A stretch of 61,440 bases of DNA from assembly GCA_002422685.1 (NCBI GenBank), contig DITC01000008.1, positions 1 through 61,440 of the forward strand, read 5' to 3'. Shown here one piece after another: positions 43,659-56,333 of the stretch; position 1 is the first letter of the stretch; the number at the start of each line of letters is the position of its first letter. Below the pieces are notes generated by a model. It was not told the DNA's origin, did no database searches, and saw only the letters and a list, made by a program, of their open reading frames with translations. This DNA comes from Thauera sp. UBA6194. Lineage in GTDB: Bacteria > Pseudomonadota > Gammaproteobacteria > Burkholderiales > Rhodocyclaceae. A program made the position numbers and the translations under genes.

Positions 43659-46124
43659 TCAGCGACCGTGCCAATAACGCTGCCGGCGCTCGCGCGCGGC
43701 CGACACGCTGACCCCTTCGGCGGCCGCCGCGCTCGCGACGATGCGGATCGCGCCCTGTGCGTCGGTACGCCAGTTGCGCGCGCCAGCCTCGGCCCAGCGG
43801 GCCCAGACTTCGGGGTGGGGGTGGCCGAAGGCGTTGCCGTGTCCAGCGGCGTGCACCACATGTTCGGGCAGCAGCGCATCGACGAAGGCCGCGGACGACG
43901 ACGAGCGGCTGCCATGATGCGCGCTGACCACCACCTCGGCATGCAGACCCGACGCGCCATGCGCCGCGAGCAGGGCCGCCTCGACCCGGGTGCCGATATC
44001 GCCGGTGAGCAGCAGACTGCCGCCGGCCGCGCTGATGCGCAGCACGCAGGACGCATCGTTGTCGTGCGCGCGCACTGCCGTGGTGCCGGCCACGCTGCGC
44101 AGGGCGGCGCCGGGCGAGGGGTTGAGGATCTCGAAGCGCACGCCGTCCCAGTCCCAGGCCTGCCCCGCCCTGCACACAGCGCTGCCTGCACCGCCGCGCG
44201 CATCCGCAGGCCCCGCTCCGGACCCGCCCGGGCGCGCCAGCACGACGCCCTGCCCGGCCAGCACCGCCCCCACCGACGTCCCCGCCAGCACGCTCGCCAC
44301 GCCGCCGGCATGGTCGGCGTCGGCATGCGAGACGAGCAGCCGGTCGAGGCGACGCACTCCGGCTGCACGCAGATACGGCAGGACGACGCGCTCGCCGGCA
44401 TCGCTCGTGCGGCCGTAGGCCGGCCCGGTGTCGAAGAGCAGGTCGTGCGCCTGCGTCTGCACATGCACGGCGAGCCCCTGGCCCACGTCCAGCACCTGCG
44501 CCACGAAGCCCCCCGCCGCCGGTCGCGGCGGCTGCCATGCGAGCAGCCCGGCGAGCACCAGCGGCGCGGCCATCCGCCCCGGCGTTGCGCGCGGCAGCAG
44601 CAACAGCGCCACGGCGGCCAGCGCCGCGCCGGTCAGCCACCCCGGCGGCGCGGCCTGCTCGCGAAAGGCCAGCGGCAAGGCCGCCATCCACGCCAGCGCC
44701 TTCATCATCCAGCCCGCCGCCGCATCGGCCGGCCACAGCAGCAGCGCGTGCGGCCACGCGATGGCGAGCAGCACGAGCGGCGCGATGACGAAGCTCACCA
44801 GCGGCACGGCGACCAGGTTCGCGAGCGGCGACACGAGCGGAAAGGACTGAAACTGCGCGACCAGCAGCGGCATCAGCGCCAGGCTCACCGCGAGCTGGAT
44901 CCTGAGCGCCGCGCGCCAGCCGCGTGGCGCGCGCAGGCGCCCGCCGAGCGCCGCGAGGATCACCGCGACCGCGCCGAAGGACAGCCAGAACCCGGCCGCG
45001 AGCACCGCCCACGGGTCGACCACGAGCACGACCAGCAGCGCCAACGCCAGCACGCGCGAGGGCGCAAGCCGACGCCCGCCCAGTACGGCCAGCACCGCCA
45101 CGAACAGCATCAGCCAGGCGCGCTGCACCGGAATGCCGAGCCCGGCGAGCAGCGCATAGCCGCCTGCCGCGACCAGCGCCGCCACCGCGCGTGCCTTCTG
45201 CACCGGCCAGCGCAATGCCAACGCGGGGACGCGCCGCCACAGCGCGCCCAGCGCGCCACCGCACAACAGCCCCACCAGCGCCACGTGCAGCCCCGAGATG
45301 GAGACCAGGTGGCCGACGCCGGTGCGGCGAAAGATGTCCCAGGCCTCGGGCGTGATCCCGCTGCGCTCGCCCACGGCCAGCGCCACCAGCAGGCCGGTGT
45401 GGTCGCCGTGCGGGAGCGCCGCGTGCAGCGCGTCGCGCACACGGCCGCGCGCGCGGTGCACACGCTGCATGAAGCCCGCGGGCTGCGCGTCGAGCAGCGT
45501 GACCTGCCCGCGCACGTAGCCGGTCGCGCGGATCCCGCGCTCGAGCAGCCAGGCCTCGTAATCGAAGCCGCCCGGGTTGGCGTGGCCATGTGGACGGCGC
45601 AGTCTCACCTCGAACGCCCAGCGCTCACCGGCCACCGGGGCAGGCAGCGCGGCGTGCGCGTCGCGCGCGGGGTACCAGGCGAGCTGGATGCGGGACGGCA
45701 GGCCGGGCTGGCCGGGTTCGACATCGAAGACGAAGCGCCAGCCATCCGCACGCGCCTCGGGGAGCTCGGCCACCCGCCCGCGCACGAGCACATCCGCGCC
45801 TTCGAGCGTGCTCGCGAGCGCATCGTGCAGGCGCAGCTCGGCCCGCCAGGCCGTCCAGCCCACGCCGGCGGCAAAGGCGGCAAGCGCCAGCAGCGCTGCG
45901 AGCCGCCGCGGCGCCACGCCCGCGACCGTGTCGCCGAGCGTACCCGCCCCCCGGCTCCCTGAGCCGCCCCCGGCCCCGCGCCTCGGCCCTCGCATCGCCA
46001 GCACCAGCACACCCAGCGCCGCCACGCACCACAACACGGCCGCGAGCCGCAGCTGGCCGTCGAGTGCAGCCCGCGTCTGCACCAGACACACCCCGCCAAG
46101 GAAGGCCGTCGCAATGATCCTCAT
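43659..46124 (-). CDS. comEC: DNA internalisation channel ComEC/Rec2
   Basis: 821 residues from the ATG at 46124 (MRIIATAFLGGVCLVQTRAA, the usual start of the family). N-terminal helices, then a DUF4131-type OB fold (VLVRGRVAELPEA, WRFVFDVEPGQPG), the Competence domain (TGLLVALAVGERSGITPEAW, GVGHLVSISGLHVALVG), and a C-terminal metallo-beta-lactamase domain (VLDVGQGLAVHVQT, LLFDTGPAYG, LLVSHADADHAGGV, LLTGDIG, SAHHGSRSS). It imports single-stranded DNA during natural transformation. The frame is open to a GTG at 46208, but 46125-46200 is AT-richer and promoter-like. Confidence 0.9.
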   Translation of the reverse strand: MRIIATAFLGGVCLVQTRAALDGQLRLAAVLWCVAALGVLVLAMRGPRRGAGGGSGSRGAGTLGDTVAGVAPRRLAALLALAAFAAGVGWTAWRAELRLHDALASTLEGADVLVRGRVAELPEARADGWRFVFDVEPGQPGLPSRIQLAWYPARDAHAALPAPVAGERWAFEVRLRRPHGHANPGGFDYEAWLLERGIRATGYVRGQVTLLDAQPAGFMQRVHRARGRVRDALHAALPHGDHTGLLVALAVGERSGITPEAWDIFRRTGVGHLVSISGLHVALVGLLCGGALGALWRRVPALALRWPVQKARAVAALVAAGGYALLAGLGIPVQRAWLMLFVAVLAVLGGRRLAPSRVLALALLVVLVVDPWAVLAAGFWLSFGAVAVILAALGGRLRAPRGWRAALRIQLAVSLALMPLLVAQFQSFPLVSPLANLVAVPLVSFVIAPLVLLAIAWPHALLLWPADAAAGWMMKALAWMAALPLAFREQAAPPGWLTGAALAAVALLLLPRATPGRMAAPLVLAGLLAWQPPRPAAGGFVAQVLDVGQGLAVHVQTQAHDLLFDTGPAYGRTSDAGERVVLPYLRAAGVRRLDRLLVSHADADHAGGVASVLAGTSVGAVLAGQGVVLARPGGSGAGPADARGGAGSAVCRAGQAWDWDGVRFEILNPSPGAALRSVAGTTAVRAHDNDASCVLRISAAGGSLLLTGDIGTRVEAALLAAHGASGLHAEVVVSAHHGSRSSSSAAFVDALLPEHVVHAAGHGNAFGHPHPEVWARWAEAGARNWRTDAQGAIRIVASAAAAEGVSVSAARERRQRYWHGR

Positions 46125-46211
46125 GGCTGCGAATAATGCCAAAAGCATCGCAACAAAGCCATGCATTATGCATGTCCAACAATCTTTGCGTCCGCGCCGG
46201 GCGTACACGTG

Positions 46212-46239
46212 ACAAGGCCGCCCCGAAGGACGGCCTTGT
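46212..46239. terminator. Hairpin between chemoreceptor gene and comEC
   Basis: ACAAGGCCG, 10-base loop, CGGCCTTGT: a perfect 9-bp stem about 90 bp after the chemoreceptor stop on the minus strand. No clear T-tract, so termination is uncertain; it may separate the transcript from comEC. Confidence 0.5.
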
Positions 46240-46326
46240 GCGGTGTTGCGCCGCGATCAACCCCTGAGGCGGCTGGCCGCGTGCCGGGGGATAAAGTGCT
46301 CGCCGCCCGCGGCGCTCACGCCCGGA

Positions 46327-48351
46327 TCAGACCCTGAAGCGGCTGGCCTGCTGTCGCAGCTTGCTCGCCAGCGTCTCGAGCGTCTCCGCGGTGGCGGCCG
46401 TCTCCCGGACCGTGCCGCTGTTGTGCTCGGCCATGTCGGCGATGCGCTCGATGTTGCGCGCGATCGCGTTGCTGGCGAGGCTCTGCTCGTTGAGCGCGGT
46501 CGAGATCTCGCGCACGGCGGCCAGCACCTGCTCGGCACCGGTGCTGATCTGCGCCATCGAGGCCCCGGCACGATTGCTCATCTCGACGCCGTCGCGCACC
46601 CGATGCACGCCTTGCTGCATGGTCTCGACCGCGCGCTCGGTGCCGTGCTGGATGGCCTCGACCATGCTGCTGATCTCGCGCGTCGCGAGCGAGGTGCGCT
46701 CGGCCAGCTTGCGCACCTCGTCGGCCACCACGGCAAAGCCGCGGCCACTCTCGCCGGCGCGGGCAGCTTCGATCGCCGCGTTGAGGGCGAGCAGGTTGGT
46801 CTGGTCGGCGATGTCGCGGATCGAGTCGACGATGGTGCTGATCTGGTGCGACTTCTCGCCGAGCTCGCGGATGGCGTCGCTGGACAGGTCGACCGCCTCG
46901 GCGATGCGCTCCATCTCGGCGACCGACTGCTGCATGACCTGACGCCCTTCGCCCGACAGGCGCCCCGAGTCCTCGGCCAGCTGCTGCGCGGTGGCGGCGT
47001 GGTGGGCGATGCCGTCGACACCGCGCGACATCTCCTCGACCGCGGCCGCCACGCCGGAAGCGGCGTCGCTCTGCGACTCGGAGCCTTCGAGGACGTGGCG
47101 CGCCGAGGCGGTGAGCTCGGTCGCCGCGCTGCCGACGTGCTCGGAGCCGAGCTGGATCTCGCGGATGAGACCGGCGACCTGATCGGCCATGGCGTTGAAC
47201 TGATCCGCCACCTCGGAGAGCTCGTCGTGCGCCGAGAACGCGACCCGCGCCCGATAGTCGCCGGCCGCGAAGGCCTGCGCACCGGCCGAGAGCTCGCGCA
47301 CCGAGCGCAGGATCGCCATATAGACCGCGATGAACAGGTAGGCCGCCAGCACCATGGCGACGACCGAGATCGCCACCTGCGTGTACAGGCGCTGCTCGGC
47401 CTGGGCGAGGCGTGCTTCGAGCAGGCGGCCGGTCTCGGGGCGCAGCACCTGATCGAAGTTGCGCACGGCGGTGTCGATCGCCCCGGTCACGAGCTCGAAG
47501 AAGCTCGCCGAGCTCATCAGGAAGCGCTCTTCGAGCACCTCGCGCTCGGCCGCCTCGCGCACCTGCGCCACGGCCGCCGTGATCTCCTGCTCCATGGTCG
47601 TGAGCCGCGCGGCGAGCGCGGTGTTGGCGCGTGCGGTGCGATGCAGGCGCTCGAGCAGCGCGGATTCGGCCCGGTTGATCTCGGCCAGCAAGGAGACGAC
47701 GCCGTACTCGTCGGTGCGCAGCAGCTCGCGGCGCGCGATGATGTTGGTGCCGCGCGCGCGCAGCTGGCCGAGGCGCTCGCTGAGCTCGGGCAGGGTCTGC
47801 AGCAGCGGCGCGATGAGGTTCGCGCTCGCCTGCTCGGGGTCGAGCGCCAGGCCCGAGACGTCGCCGAGCTCGCCCAGCCAGCGCAGCATCAGCTCGATGG
47901 TCCGGGTGTGAGCGCGGAAGTTCTCGGCCGAAGACAGGCGCAGACCGGAATCGGCGAGCGCCTGCAGTTCGGCGCGCGGCGTGTCCCAGCGCGGCTTGAG
48001 CACCGCCCACGCGGGATCGGCCGTGAGCGCGCCATCGAGTGCGGACATGGCGGCCCCGAGCTCGACCGCTTTCTGCTCGCGGCGCGCGACCAGGTCGGCG
48101 CTGCCGCCGAGCACGCCGGCCGACAGACCACGGTGCTGCTGGGTCTTGAGGATGACCGCAAAACCGGCGTCGAAGAGCGTCAGCCCCGCGAGCTCCTGCC
48201 GGGTCACGCGGATCTCGTCGCGCAGGCTGGCGAGGATCTGCGACAACAGGACCACCGAAGCGATGGCGCAGACCAGGATGATGAGGCCGAACTTGAAGGG
48301 ATACCTCAGACGATCGAGCAGGCGAATGGCAGGGAGGAAGAGCAGTTTCAT
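46327..48351 (-). CDS. Methyl-accepting chemotaxis protein
   Basis: 674 residues. Membrane helix at about 20-43, a long helical periplasmic sensor (about 45-325) that resembles nitrate/nitrite-sensing-type four-helix bundles, second helix (VAISVVAMVLAAYLFIAVYM, about 329-348), HAMP (SVRELSAGAQAFAAGDYRAR) and a signalling tip with SIRDIADQTNLLALNAAIEA and GFAVVADEVRKLAERT. It modulates CheA, but no che genes are in the window. The ligand cannot be told. Monocistronic, followed by a hairpin at 46212-46239. Confidence 0.9.
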   Translation of the reverse strand: MKLLFLPAIRLLDRLRYPFKFGLIILVCAIASVVLLSQILASLRDEIRVTRQELAGLTLFDAGFAVILKTQQHRGLSAGVLGGSADLVARREQKAVELGAAMSALDGALTADPAWAVLKPRWDTPRAELQALADSGLRLSSAENFRAHTRTIELMLRWLGELGDVSGLALDPEQASANLIAPLLQTLPELSERLGQLRARGTNIIARRELLRTDEYGVVSLLAEINRAESALLERLHRTARANTALAARLTTMEQEITAAVAQVREAAEREVLEERFLMSSASFFELVTGAIDTAVRNFDQVLRPETGRLLEARLAQAEQRLYTQVAISVVAMVLAAYLFIAVYMAILRSVRELSAGAQAFAAGDYRARVAFSAHDELSEVADQFNAMADQVAGLIREIQLGSEHVGSAATELTASARHVLEGSESQSDAASGVAAAVEEMSRGVDGIAHHAATAQQLAEDSGRLSGEGRQVMQQSVAEMERIAEAVDLSSDAIRELGEKSHQISTIVDSIRDIADQTNLLALNAAIEAARAGESGRGFAVVADEVRKLAERTSLATREISSMVEAIQHGTERAVETMQQGVHRVRDGVEMSNRAGASMAQISTGAEQVLAAVREISTALNEQSLASNAIARNIERIADMAEHNSGTVRETAATAETLETLASKLRQQASRFRV

Positions 48352-48455
48352 CGTCGTGGGCCGGCCGGCAGGCCGGGTTTGAAGGACAGTGATCCGTCTA
48401 TCGACCCATCCCGGGGAAACTTTAAGCCTCCGAAGCGCAAAAAGAACGCAGCGGC

Positions 48456-49157
48456 TCAGTCCAGCCGTCCATCGACCAGGCGCAGCACGCGCTGCGCCCG
48501 CGCCGCGAGCGATTCGTCATGGGTGACGATCACGAAGCTGGTCGCCAGGCGCTCGTTGAGCGACAGCATGAGCTCGAACACCGTCTCGGCCGTGCGCCGG
48601 TCGAGGTTGCCGGTGGGCTCGTCGGCGAGCACGCAGGCCGGCTGCGAGACCAGCGCCCGCGCGATCGCCGCACGCTGGCGCTCGCCGCCCGAGAGCTCGC
48701 CCGGGGCATGGTCGAGCCGATGCCCGAGCCCCACCTCGGCCAGCATCTGGGCGGCGCGCTCGTTCGCCTCGGCGCGCGGCACGCGGCGGATGTAGAGCGG
48801 CATGGCGACGTTTTCCAGCGCCGAGAACTCGGGCAGCAGGTGGTGGAACTGATACACGAAGCCGAGCGCCTCGTTGCGCAGCCGCCCGCGTGCGCCCTCG
48901 GACAGGGTGGAGAAATCCTGCCCCATCAGGCGCACCGTACCCGCGCTCGGCACGTCCAGCCCGCCGAGCAGGTGCATCAGCGTGCTCTTGCCCGAGCCCG
49001 AGGCGCCCACGATCGCCACGCGATCGCCGCGGCGCACGTCGAGGCTGACCTCGTCGAGCACCCGCACCGCCTCCGCCCCTTCGCGAAAGTGCTTGGACAG
49101 CCCGCTGCAGGACACCACCGAGCGCTCGGCGCCGGCATTCATCACGACCTCACTCAT
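48456..49157 (-). CDS. lolD: Lipoprotein-releasing ABC transporter ATPase LolD
   Basis: 233 residues. VAIVGASGSGKSTLMHLLGG (Walker A), the LolD-type GFVYQFHHLLPEFSALENVA Q-loop, LSGGERQRAAIARALVS, ADEPTGNLD and FVIVTHDES. It drives extraction of outer-membrane lipoproteins from the inner membrane to LolA. The ATG overlaps the permease stop by 8 bp, so the two are translationally coupled. Confidence 0.94.
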   Translation of the reverse strand: MSEVVMNAGAERSVVSCSGLSKHFREGAEAVRVLDEVSLDVRRGDRVAIVGASGSGKSTLMHLLGGLDVPSAGTVRLMGQDFSTLSEGARGRLRNEALGFVYQFHHLLPEFSALENVAMPLYIRRVPRAEANERAAQMLAEVGLGHRLDHAPGELSGGERQRAAIARALVSQPACVLADEPTGNLDRRTAETVFELMLSLNERLATSFVIVTHDESLAARAQRVLRLVDGRLD

Positions 49158-50406
49158 AGCGCAGCGCCTCCGCCGGATTCACCTGCGACGCGCGCCAGCT
49201 CGGGTAGAGCGCGGCAAGCAGCGTCAGCACGAAGGACACGGACACGATGGAGACCACGTCCGCACCGAGCACCTTCGAAGGCAATTCATTGATGTAATAG
49301 ATCTCCTTGTTCCACAGCGTCGCGCCGGTCAGGGTCTCGAGCGCCGGGATGACCACGTCGAGGTTGTTCGCGATCGCGAGCCCGCCGATCACGCCGGCCG
49401 CCAGGCCGACGAGACCGATGATCGAGCCCTGGAGCACGAAGATGGTCATGATCGAGCCCGGGCTCGCGCCCAGCGTGCGCAGGATGGCGATGTCGGCGTA
49501 TTTCTCCTGCACCGCCATGACCAGCGTGGACACGATGTTGAAGGCCGCGACCGCGACGATGAGGAACAGGATCAGCGTCATCATCGTCTTCTCGAGCGCC
49601 ACGGCGCGGAAAAAGTTGGCGTGGCTGCGCGTCCAGTCGGCGACGATCAGCCCCGGCTCGGTGATGCTCATCGCCAGTTCGCGCGCCACGCGCGGCGCGG
49701 CGAACAGGTCGTCGAGCTTGAGGCGCACGCCGCTCACCGCATCGCCCAGGCGGTACAGCGCCTGGGCGTCGGCCATGTGCACCAGGGCCAGGCCCGAGTC
49801 GTACTCGTACATGCCCGCCTCGAAGATGCCCACGATCTCGAACTGCTTCACGCGCGGCAGCACCGCCGCCGGCGTCACCAGCCCCTGCGGGGCGATCAGC
49901 GTGAGCTTGTCGCCGAGCTGCACGCGCAGCGCAAGCGCCAGATCGCGCCCGAGCACGATGCCGAATCGCCCCGGCTGCAGCGCGTCGAAGCTGCCGGCCT
50001 GCATGTAGCGTGCGAAGTCGGCCACCTTGTCCTCTTCGGCGGGGATCACGCCGCGCACGATGGTGCCGCGCACGCCCTGATCGAAGGACAGCATGCCCTG
50101 CTCCTGCACATAGGGCGCCGCCGCCAGCACCGAGGGGTGGCGCACCGACTCGTCCGCCACCTGCTGCCAGCGCAGCAGCCCACCGTCGGGACTCTGCACC
50201 TGCACATGCGAAGCCACGCCCAGGATGCGGGTACGCAACTCTTCCTGAAAGCCGTTCATCACCGAAAGCACCACGATCAGCGCCGCGACCCCGAGCGCGA
50301 TACCGAGCATCGACACGAAGGAGATGAAGGAGATGAAGCGGTTGCGCCCCTGCGCCCGCTTGCGCGAGCGGGTGTAGCGCAGACCGACGAGAAATTCATA
50401 GCGCAT
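49150..50406 (-). CDS. Lipoprotein-releasing permease LolC/LolE (LolF-type)
   Basis: 418 residues. N-terminal MRYEFLVGLRYTRSRKRAQG, first helix FISFVSMLGIALGVAALIVV, a large periplasmic domain, three C-terminal helices (TLILFLIVAVAAFNIVSTLV onward), and the conserved end NPAEALRYE. Only one Lol permease gene stands before lolD, so it probably works as a homodimer (LolF type), or a second permease is elsewhere. The frame is open upstream to 52011, antisense to the diguanylate cyclase gene. Confidence 0.92.
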   Translation of the reverse strand: MRYEFLVGLRYTRSRKRAQGRNRFISFISFVSMLGIALGVAALIVVLSVMNGFQEELRTRILGVASHVQVQSPDGGLLRWQQVADESVRHPSVLAAAPYVQEQGMLSFDQGVRGTIVRGVIPAEEDKVADFARYMQAGSFDALQPGRFGIVLGRDLALALRVQLGDKLTLIAPQGLVTPAAVLPRVKQFEIVGIFEAGMYEYDSGLALVHMADAQALYRLGDAVSGVRLKLDDLFAAPRVARELAMSITEPGLIVADWTRSHANFFRAVALEKTMMTLILFLIVAVAAFNIVSTLVMAVQEKYADIAILRTLGASPGSIMTIFVLQGSIIGLVGLAAGVIGGLAIANNLDVVIPALETLTGATLWNKEIYYINELPSKVLGADVVSIVSVSFVLTLLAALYPSWRASQVNPAEALRYE

Positions 50407-50583
50407 TGGCGTGAAGACTTCCGGCTCAGGACGACGAAGGCCCGAATTGTGCCCGTGCGCGCTCGCACTGGCGAGCGCGAAAGGCGTGCGAATGTAAGCA
50501 CCGTCACGCTCGGCCCGCGGCGACGCTGGCAGGACGCTCGAAATCGTGGAACACTCGAATCGTGTAATCACGGCTCGAAGCCC

Positions 50584-52565
50584 ATGAGCGCTTCCGACAC
50601 TAGACAAGGCCCCGGCTCGCCAGGCCGGATTCGCCTGCTCGACCGCAAGGCGGTGGCGTGGATCACGCTCGTCGTGACCCTGCTCGCGAGCCTGGCGCTG
50701 GCGCGCTATTTCGATGCACAGATCGAGCGCCGCAGCGCGGAACGCTTTCGCCTGAACGCCGAGATCGAGCATGGCGTGCTCGCATCGAGGCTGAAAGCCT
50801 ACGAGTTGGCGCTGCGCGGGGTCGCGGGGCTGTTCGCCGGAAGTGCGCAGGTCGATCGCGCGGAGTGGGAGGCCTATGCCAACATCCTCGCGGTCCCGCG
50901 CTTCGTGCCGGGCCTGCAGGCGATCGGCCATGCCAGGGTGTTTCCCGCGCACGTGCGCGCCGCACTCGAGGCCCGCATACGCGCCGAAGGCTTTGCCGAT
51001 TTTCGTGTGCATCCGCCGAGCGACGCAGCGCTGCAGAGCAGCGTCGTCTTCATCTCGCCGCAGAACGCCGGCAACGCGCTCGCGTTCGGGTACGACATGC
51101 TCACCGAGCCCACGCGCAAGGCCGCGATGGAGGCCTCGGCGCGCAGCGGGGCGGTCACGCTCGCCGGGCCGCTGTCCCTGATCCAGAACGGCGCCCCCAA
51201 GCCACGCACGGGTTTCGTGCTCTATCTGGCGACCCACGCACAACCCGCGCCCGGCGAGGCCACGCACCCGCCCCCGGCCATGCCGGCAGGCTTCGCGTTC
51301 GCCAGCTTCTACATCGCCGACGTGATGCTGCCCCTGCTCGGTGACGGCGCGCGCGCGCTGGACATTACGCTCTACGACGGCAGCATCGGCGAGAACCGTC
51401 TGCTGTTCTCGACCGCCACCGGACAACACGCACCGGCCCACACGCTTGATCTGCCGATCGACTTCGGCGGCCAGCACTGGATCGCCCGCTTCAGCAGCAG
51501 CACCGAGTTCGAGGCCGCGCATGCGAGCAGCCGACCGCCGACCGTGCTCGCCGGCGGCGTCATCGTGGGGCTGCTGCTGTTCAGCATGCTGTTCATCAAC
51601 GCCCGCCACCGTGGGCGCCTGGCGAGCGTCGCGACCCGGCTCGCCCAGAGCCGCGAAGAGTTCCGCACGCTGGTCGAGAACGTGCCCGGCGTGGTGTTTC
51701 GCTGCGAGACGCACCCGCCGTGGCGCGTGTCGCACATCAGCAAGCGCATCACCGAGCTCACCGGAGAAGACGCCGAGCAGTTCATCCACGGCGCCTGTCA
51801 CTTCGCGACGTTCATGCACGACGACGACATCGCGCCCGTGGCCGAGCAGATCGAGCAGGCCATGGCCGAGCGTCGGCCCTACGTGGTCGAATACCGCGTG
51901 ATCGACCGCAAGGGCCGGCAGCGCTGGGTCAGCGAGCACGGACAGGCACACTTCGGCGCGGACGGCCAGCCACTGTGGCTCGACGGCGTGCTCCTGGACG
52001 TGACCGAACACCGCGCGGCCGAAGAGGCGATCCGCAACCTCGCCTTTGTCGACACGCTCACCCAGCTACCCAACCGCCGCTTCCTGCTCGACCGCCTGCG
52101 CCAGGGCCTGGCCAACAGTCGCCGCCACGGACGCCACGGCGCGCTGCTCTTCATCGACCTCGACCACTTCAAGGCGGTCAACGACACGCACGGTCACGAC
52201 GCCGGCGACCAGTTGCTGTGCGAGGTCGCGACGCGGCTGCGCCACAGCGTGCGCGAAGGCGACACCGTGGCGCGGCTGGGCGGTGACGAGTTCGTGGTCA
52301 TGCTCGAAGACCTGGGCGACAGCGGAACGGAGGCCTGCGAAAAGGCCGCGCTCATTGCCGAGAACGTGCTCGTCGAGCTCAACCGCCCCTTCATGCTCGA
52401 TGACACGCCGTATCACAACACCCCGAGCATCGGCATCAGCTGCTTCAGCGGCGCCGACCAGCGCGCGGAAGACCTGCTGCGGCGCGCGGACGAGGCCATG
52501 TACCGCGCCAAGGCCGAAGGCCGCAATCGCTTCGCGACCGCGGACCAGCGGACCCGTGCGCAGAC

Positions 52566-52569
<4 letters not shown>
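50584..52569 (+). CDS. CHASE-PAS-GGDEF diguanylate cyclase
   Basis: 661 residues. Membrane helix (22-41), periplasmic CHASE domain (about 55-305; ANILAVPRFVPGLQAIGHAR), second helix (about 320-340), PAS domain with PAC (about 358-480), then GGDEF (about 485-650): LAFVDTLTQLPNRRFLLDRL, active site RLGGDEF (566-570) and an inhibitory I-site REGD exactly five residues upstream (557-560). It should make cyclic-di-GMP under product control, with a CHASE sensor for an extracellular ligand. No EAL domain. It ends overlapping the ygiQ-like gene by 4 bp (convergent). Divergent from the lol operon. Confidence 0.93.
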
Positions 52570-54866
<2,297 letters not shown>

Positions 54867-55230
54867 GATGGCCGCCATTGTATCGGTGGGGATGGGCGAA
54901 GGCGGCATTGTTGCGGACGCTGCATGCGCTTGCCCGACCGCTTTGACCGCAGTCAGGCCTGCCGGTGCTGAAGCAGTATCACCGCCATGAGATCAAGATC
55001 AAAAAATCAATGGGGGTCAGACTCGATTGATCCGATCAAAGAAAATCAATCGAGTCTGACCCCATTGATCTCCATTGCTCCTCGCCGCCTTGTCTGCACA
55101 CCTGCGTAAGGGAATTCCCGCCCTTGCCGCAGACGCCACCGCGGCCTGTAATCACGCAGTCATGGCGTCGCGGCCGCATCGAGCCCATGTCGACGCGCTC
55201 CGAAGCAAGGCACTTCATCCAGGAGGCAAC
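54867..55230. other. Intergenic region with repeat copy A
   Basis: 364 bases without a recognisable gene. It holds a TACAAT box for the ygiQ-like gene (54882-54877), the long inverted repeat at 55006-55069, and a 10-bp palindrome GGGAATTCCC (55110-55119) ahead of the esterase gene. No convincing promoter for the esterase was found. Confidence 0.5.
55006..55069. repeat. Long inverted repeat, copy A
   Basis: Left arm 55006-55031 (ATCAATGGGGGTCAGACTCG then ATTGAT), 13-base spacer, right arm 55045-55069 complementary to it except for one extra G. A second copy is at 56334-56393. The ATCAATGGGGTCAGACTC type of end is familiar from palindromes around REP-associated transposases (from memory). The AT-rich ends contrast with the GC-rich surroundings. 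Confidence 0.85.
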
Positions 55231-56238
55231 ATGTTGCGCAAACCATCCCTCATCCTCGCACTATCGCTACTGCTCGCCTCGCCCGTACAGGCCGCCTACA
55301 GCGCGCTTCATGTCTTCGGCGACAGCCTGTCCGACAACGGCAACGCCTACGCCTTGAGCGGCGGCATCTGGCCAGCTTCGCCGCCCTATGCCGAACAGTT
55401 CTCGGACGGCCCCACAGCCGCCGAGTACCTCGCCGGCCAGCTCGGCGTCGGCCTGGCACCTTCGGTCGCAGGCGGCACCAACTACGCGGTGGGCGGCGCG
55501 ATGACGGGCGCACTCAACTACAACTATCTGGTCGAATCGCCCTTCACGCTGCCCGCTGCGCTGCAATACACCGGCGTGCTCTCACAGGCGGCCAGTTTCG
55601 CCTCGGGCTCACCCAGCTTCGACCCCGCGCGTTCGCTGTTCATGCTGTGGGCGGCGCCAAACGACTTCTTCTACGCGCTCAGCACCGGCGGTGACCTGGC
55701 CGCTGCCGCAGCCACCGCTGTGACCAACCTCATCAGCACCGTCGGCCTGCTCGCCAGCATCGGCGCCACCGACTTCCTGATCCCCAACATGCCCAACCTG
55801 GCGCAGACACCCTTCGGTCTCAGCCTGGACGACACCAGCCGTGCGGGACTGGATAGCCTCTCGCGCGGTTTCAACGCCGCGCTCGCGCAGGTGATCGACG
55901 CGACCCGGGCTGGCCTGATCGCGAGCATCCCGGGCGGGCTCGACCTCGTCGAGTTCGACACCGCCGGCTTCCTGGATGGGGTCATCGCCAGTCCCACGGC
56001 CTACGGCTTCACGGACGTGACATCGACCTGCGTCGGCCTTACGAGTGGATGCGAGGGCTATCTGTTCTTCGATGCCGTCCACCCCACGACCGCTGCGCAC
56101 CAGCTGCTCGCGAGCCGCTTCTACGCTGCGGTTCCCGAACCCACCCTGCCCGCCTTGCTGTTGGTCGCGGCGGTCGCGCTGATGGTGTCGCGCGGCAATC
56201 GCGCACGCGGGGCGTCCGTGGTCCCCACCACCGAGTAG
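55231..56238 (+). CDS. Secreted GDSL/SGNH esterase with PEP-CTERM sorting signal
   Basis: 335 residues. Signal peptide MLRKPSLILALSLLLASPVQ, cut near AxA at 20-22. SGNH hydrolase blocks: FGDSLSDNG (Ser32), GGTNYAVGGA, AAPNDFF (Asn of block III), and FFDAVHP (Asp281, His284). The C-terminus is a PEP-CTERM tag: VPEP (301-304), hydrophobic LPALLLVAAVALMVS, then RGNRAR; the extra nine residues after the basic cluster are longer than usual. An exosortase would process it, and the enzyme would be exported and perhaps tied to extracellular polymer. AGGAGG precedes the ATG at 55231. The gene sits between two copies of the same inverted repeat. Confidence 0.9.
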   Translation: MLRKPSLILALSLLLASPVQAAYSALHVFGDSLSDNGNAYALSGGIWPASPPYAEQFSDGPTAAEYLAGQLGVGLAPSVAGGTNYAVGGAMTGALNYNYLVESPFTLPAALQYTGVLSQAASFASGSPSFDPARSLFMLWAAPNDFFYALSTGGDLAAAAATAVTNLISTVGLLASIGATDFLIPNMPNLAQTPFGLSLDDTSRAGLDSLSRGFNAALAQVIDATRAGLIASIPGGLDLVEFDTAGFLDGVIASPTAYGFTDVTSTCVGLTSGCEGYLFFDAVHPTTAAHQLLASRFYAAVPEPTLPALLLVAAVALMVSRGNRARGASVVPTTE

Positions 56239-56333
56239 ACCTTGTCGGCCTCCCATGCTTCATGGTGGTGTGAGGGTGGCGAGTGCATTGAGCATGCCCA
56301 CACTTCTTGAACTGGGCGAGAGGATCAATGGGG

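Noticed and set aside
55006..55069. Simple rho-independent terminator of the ygiQ-like gene
   Set aside because: It is not downstream of that gene (which reads away from it), the arms are 25 bp and a second copy lies 1.3 kb on, so it is treated as a repeat element.
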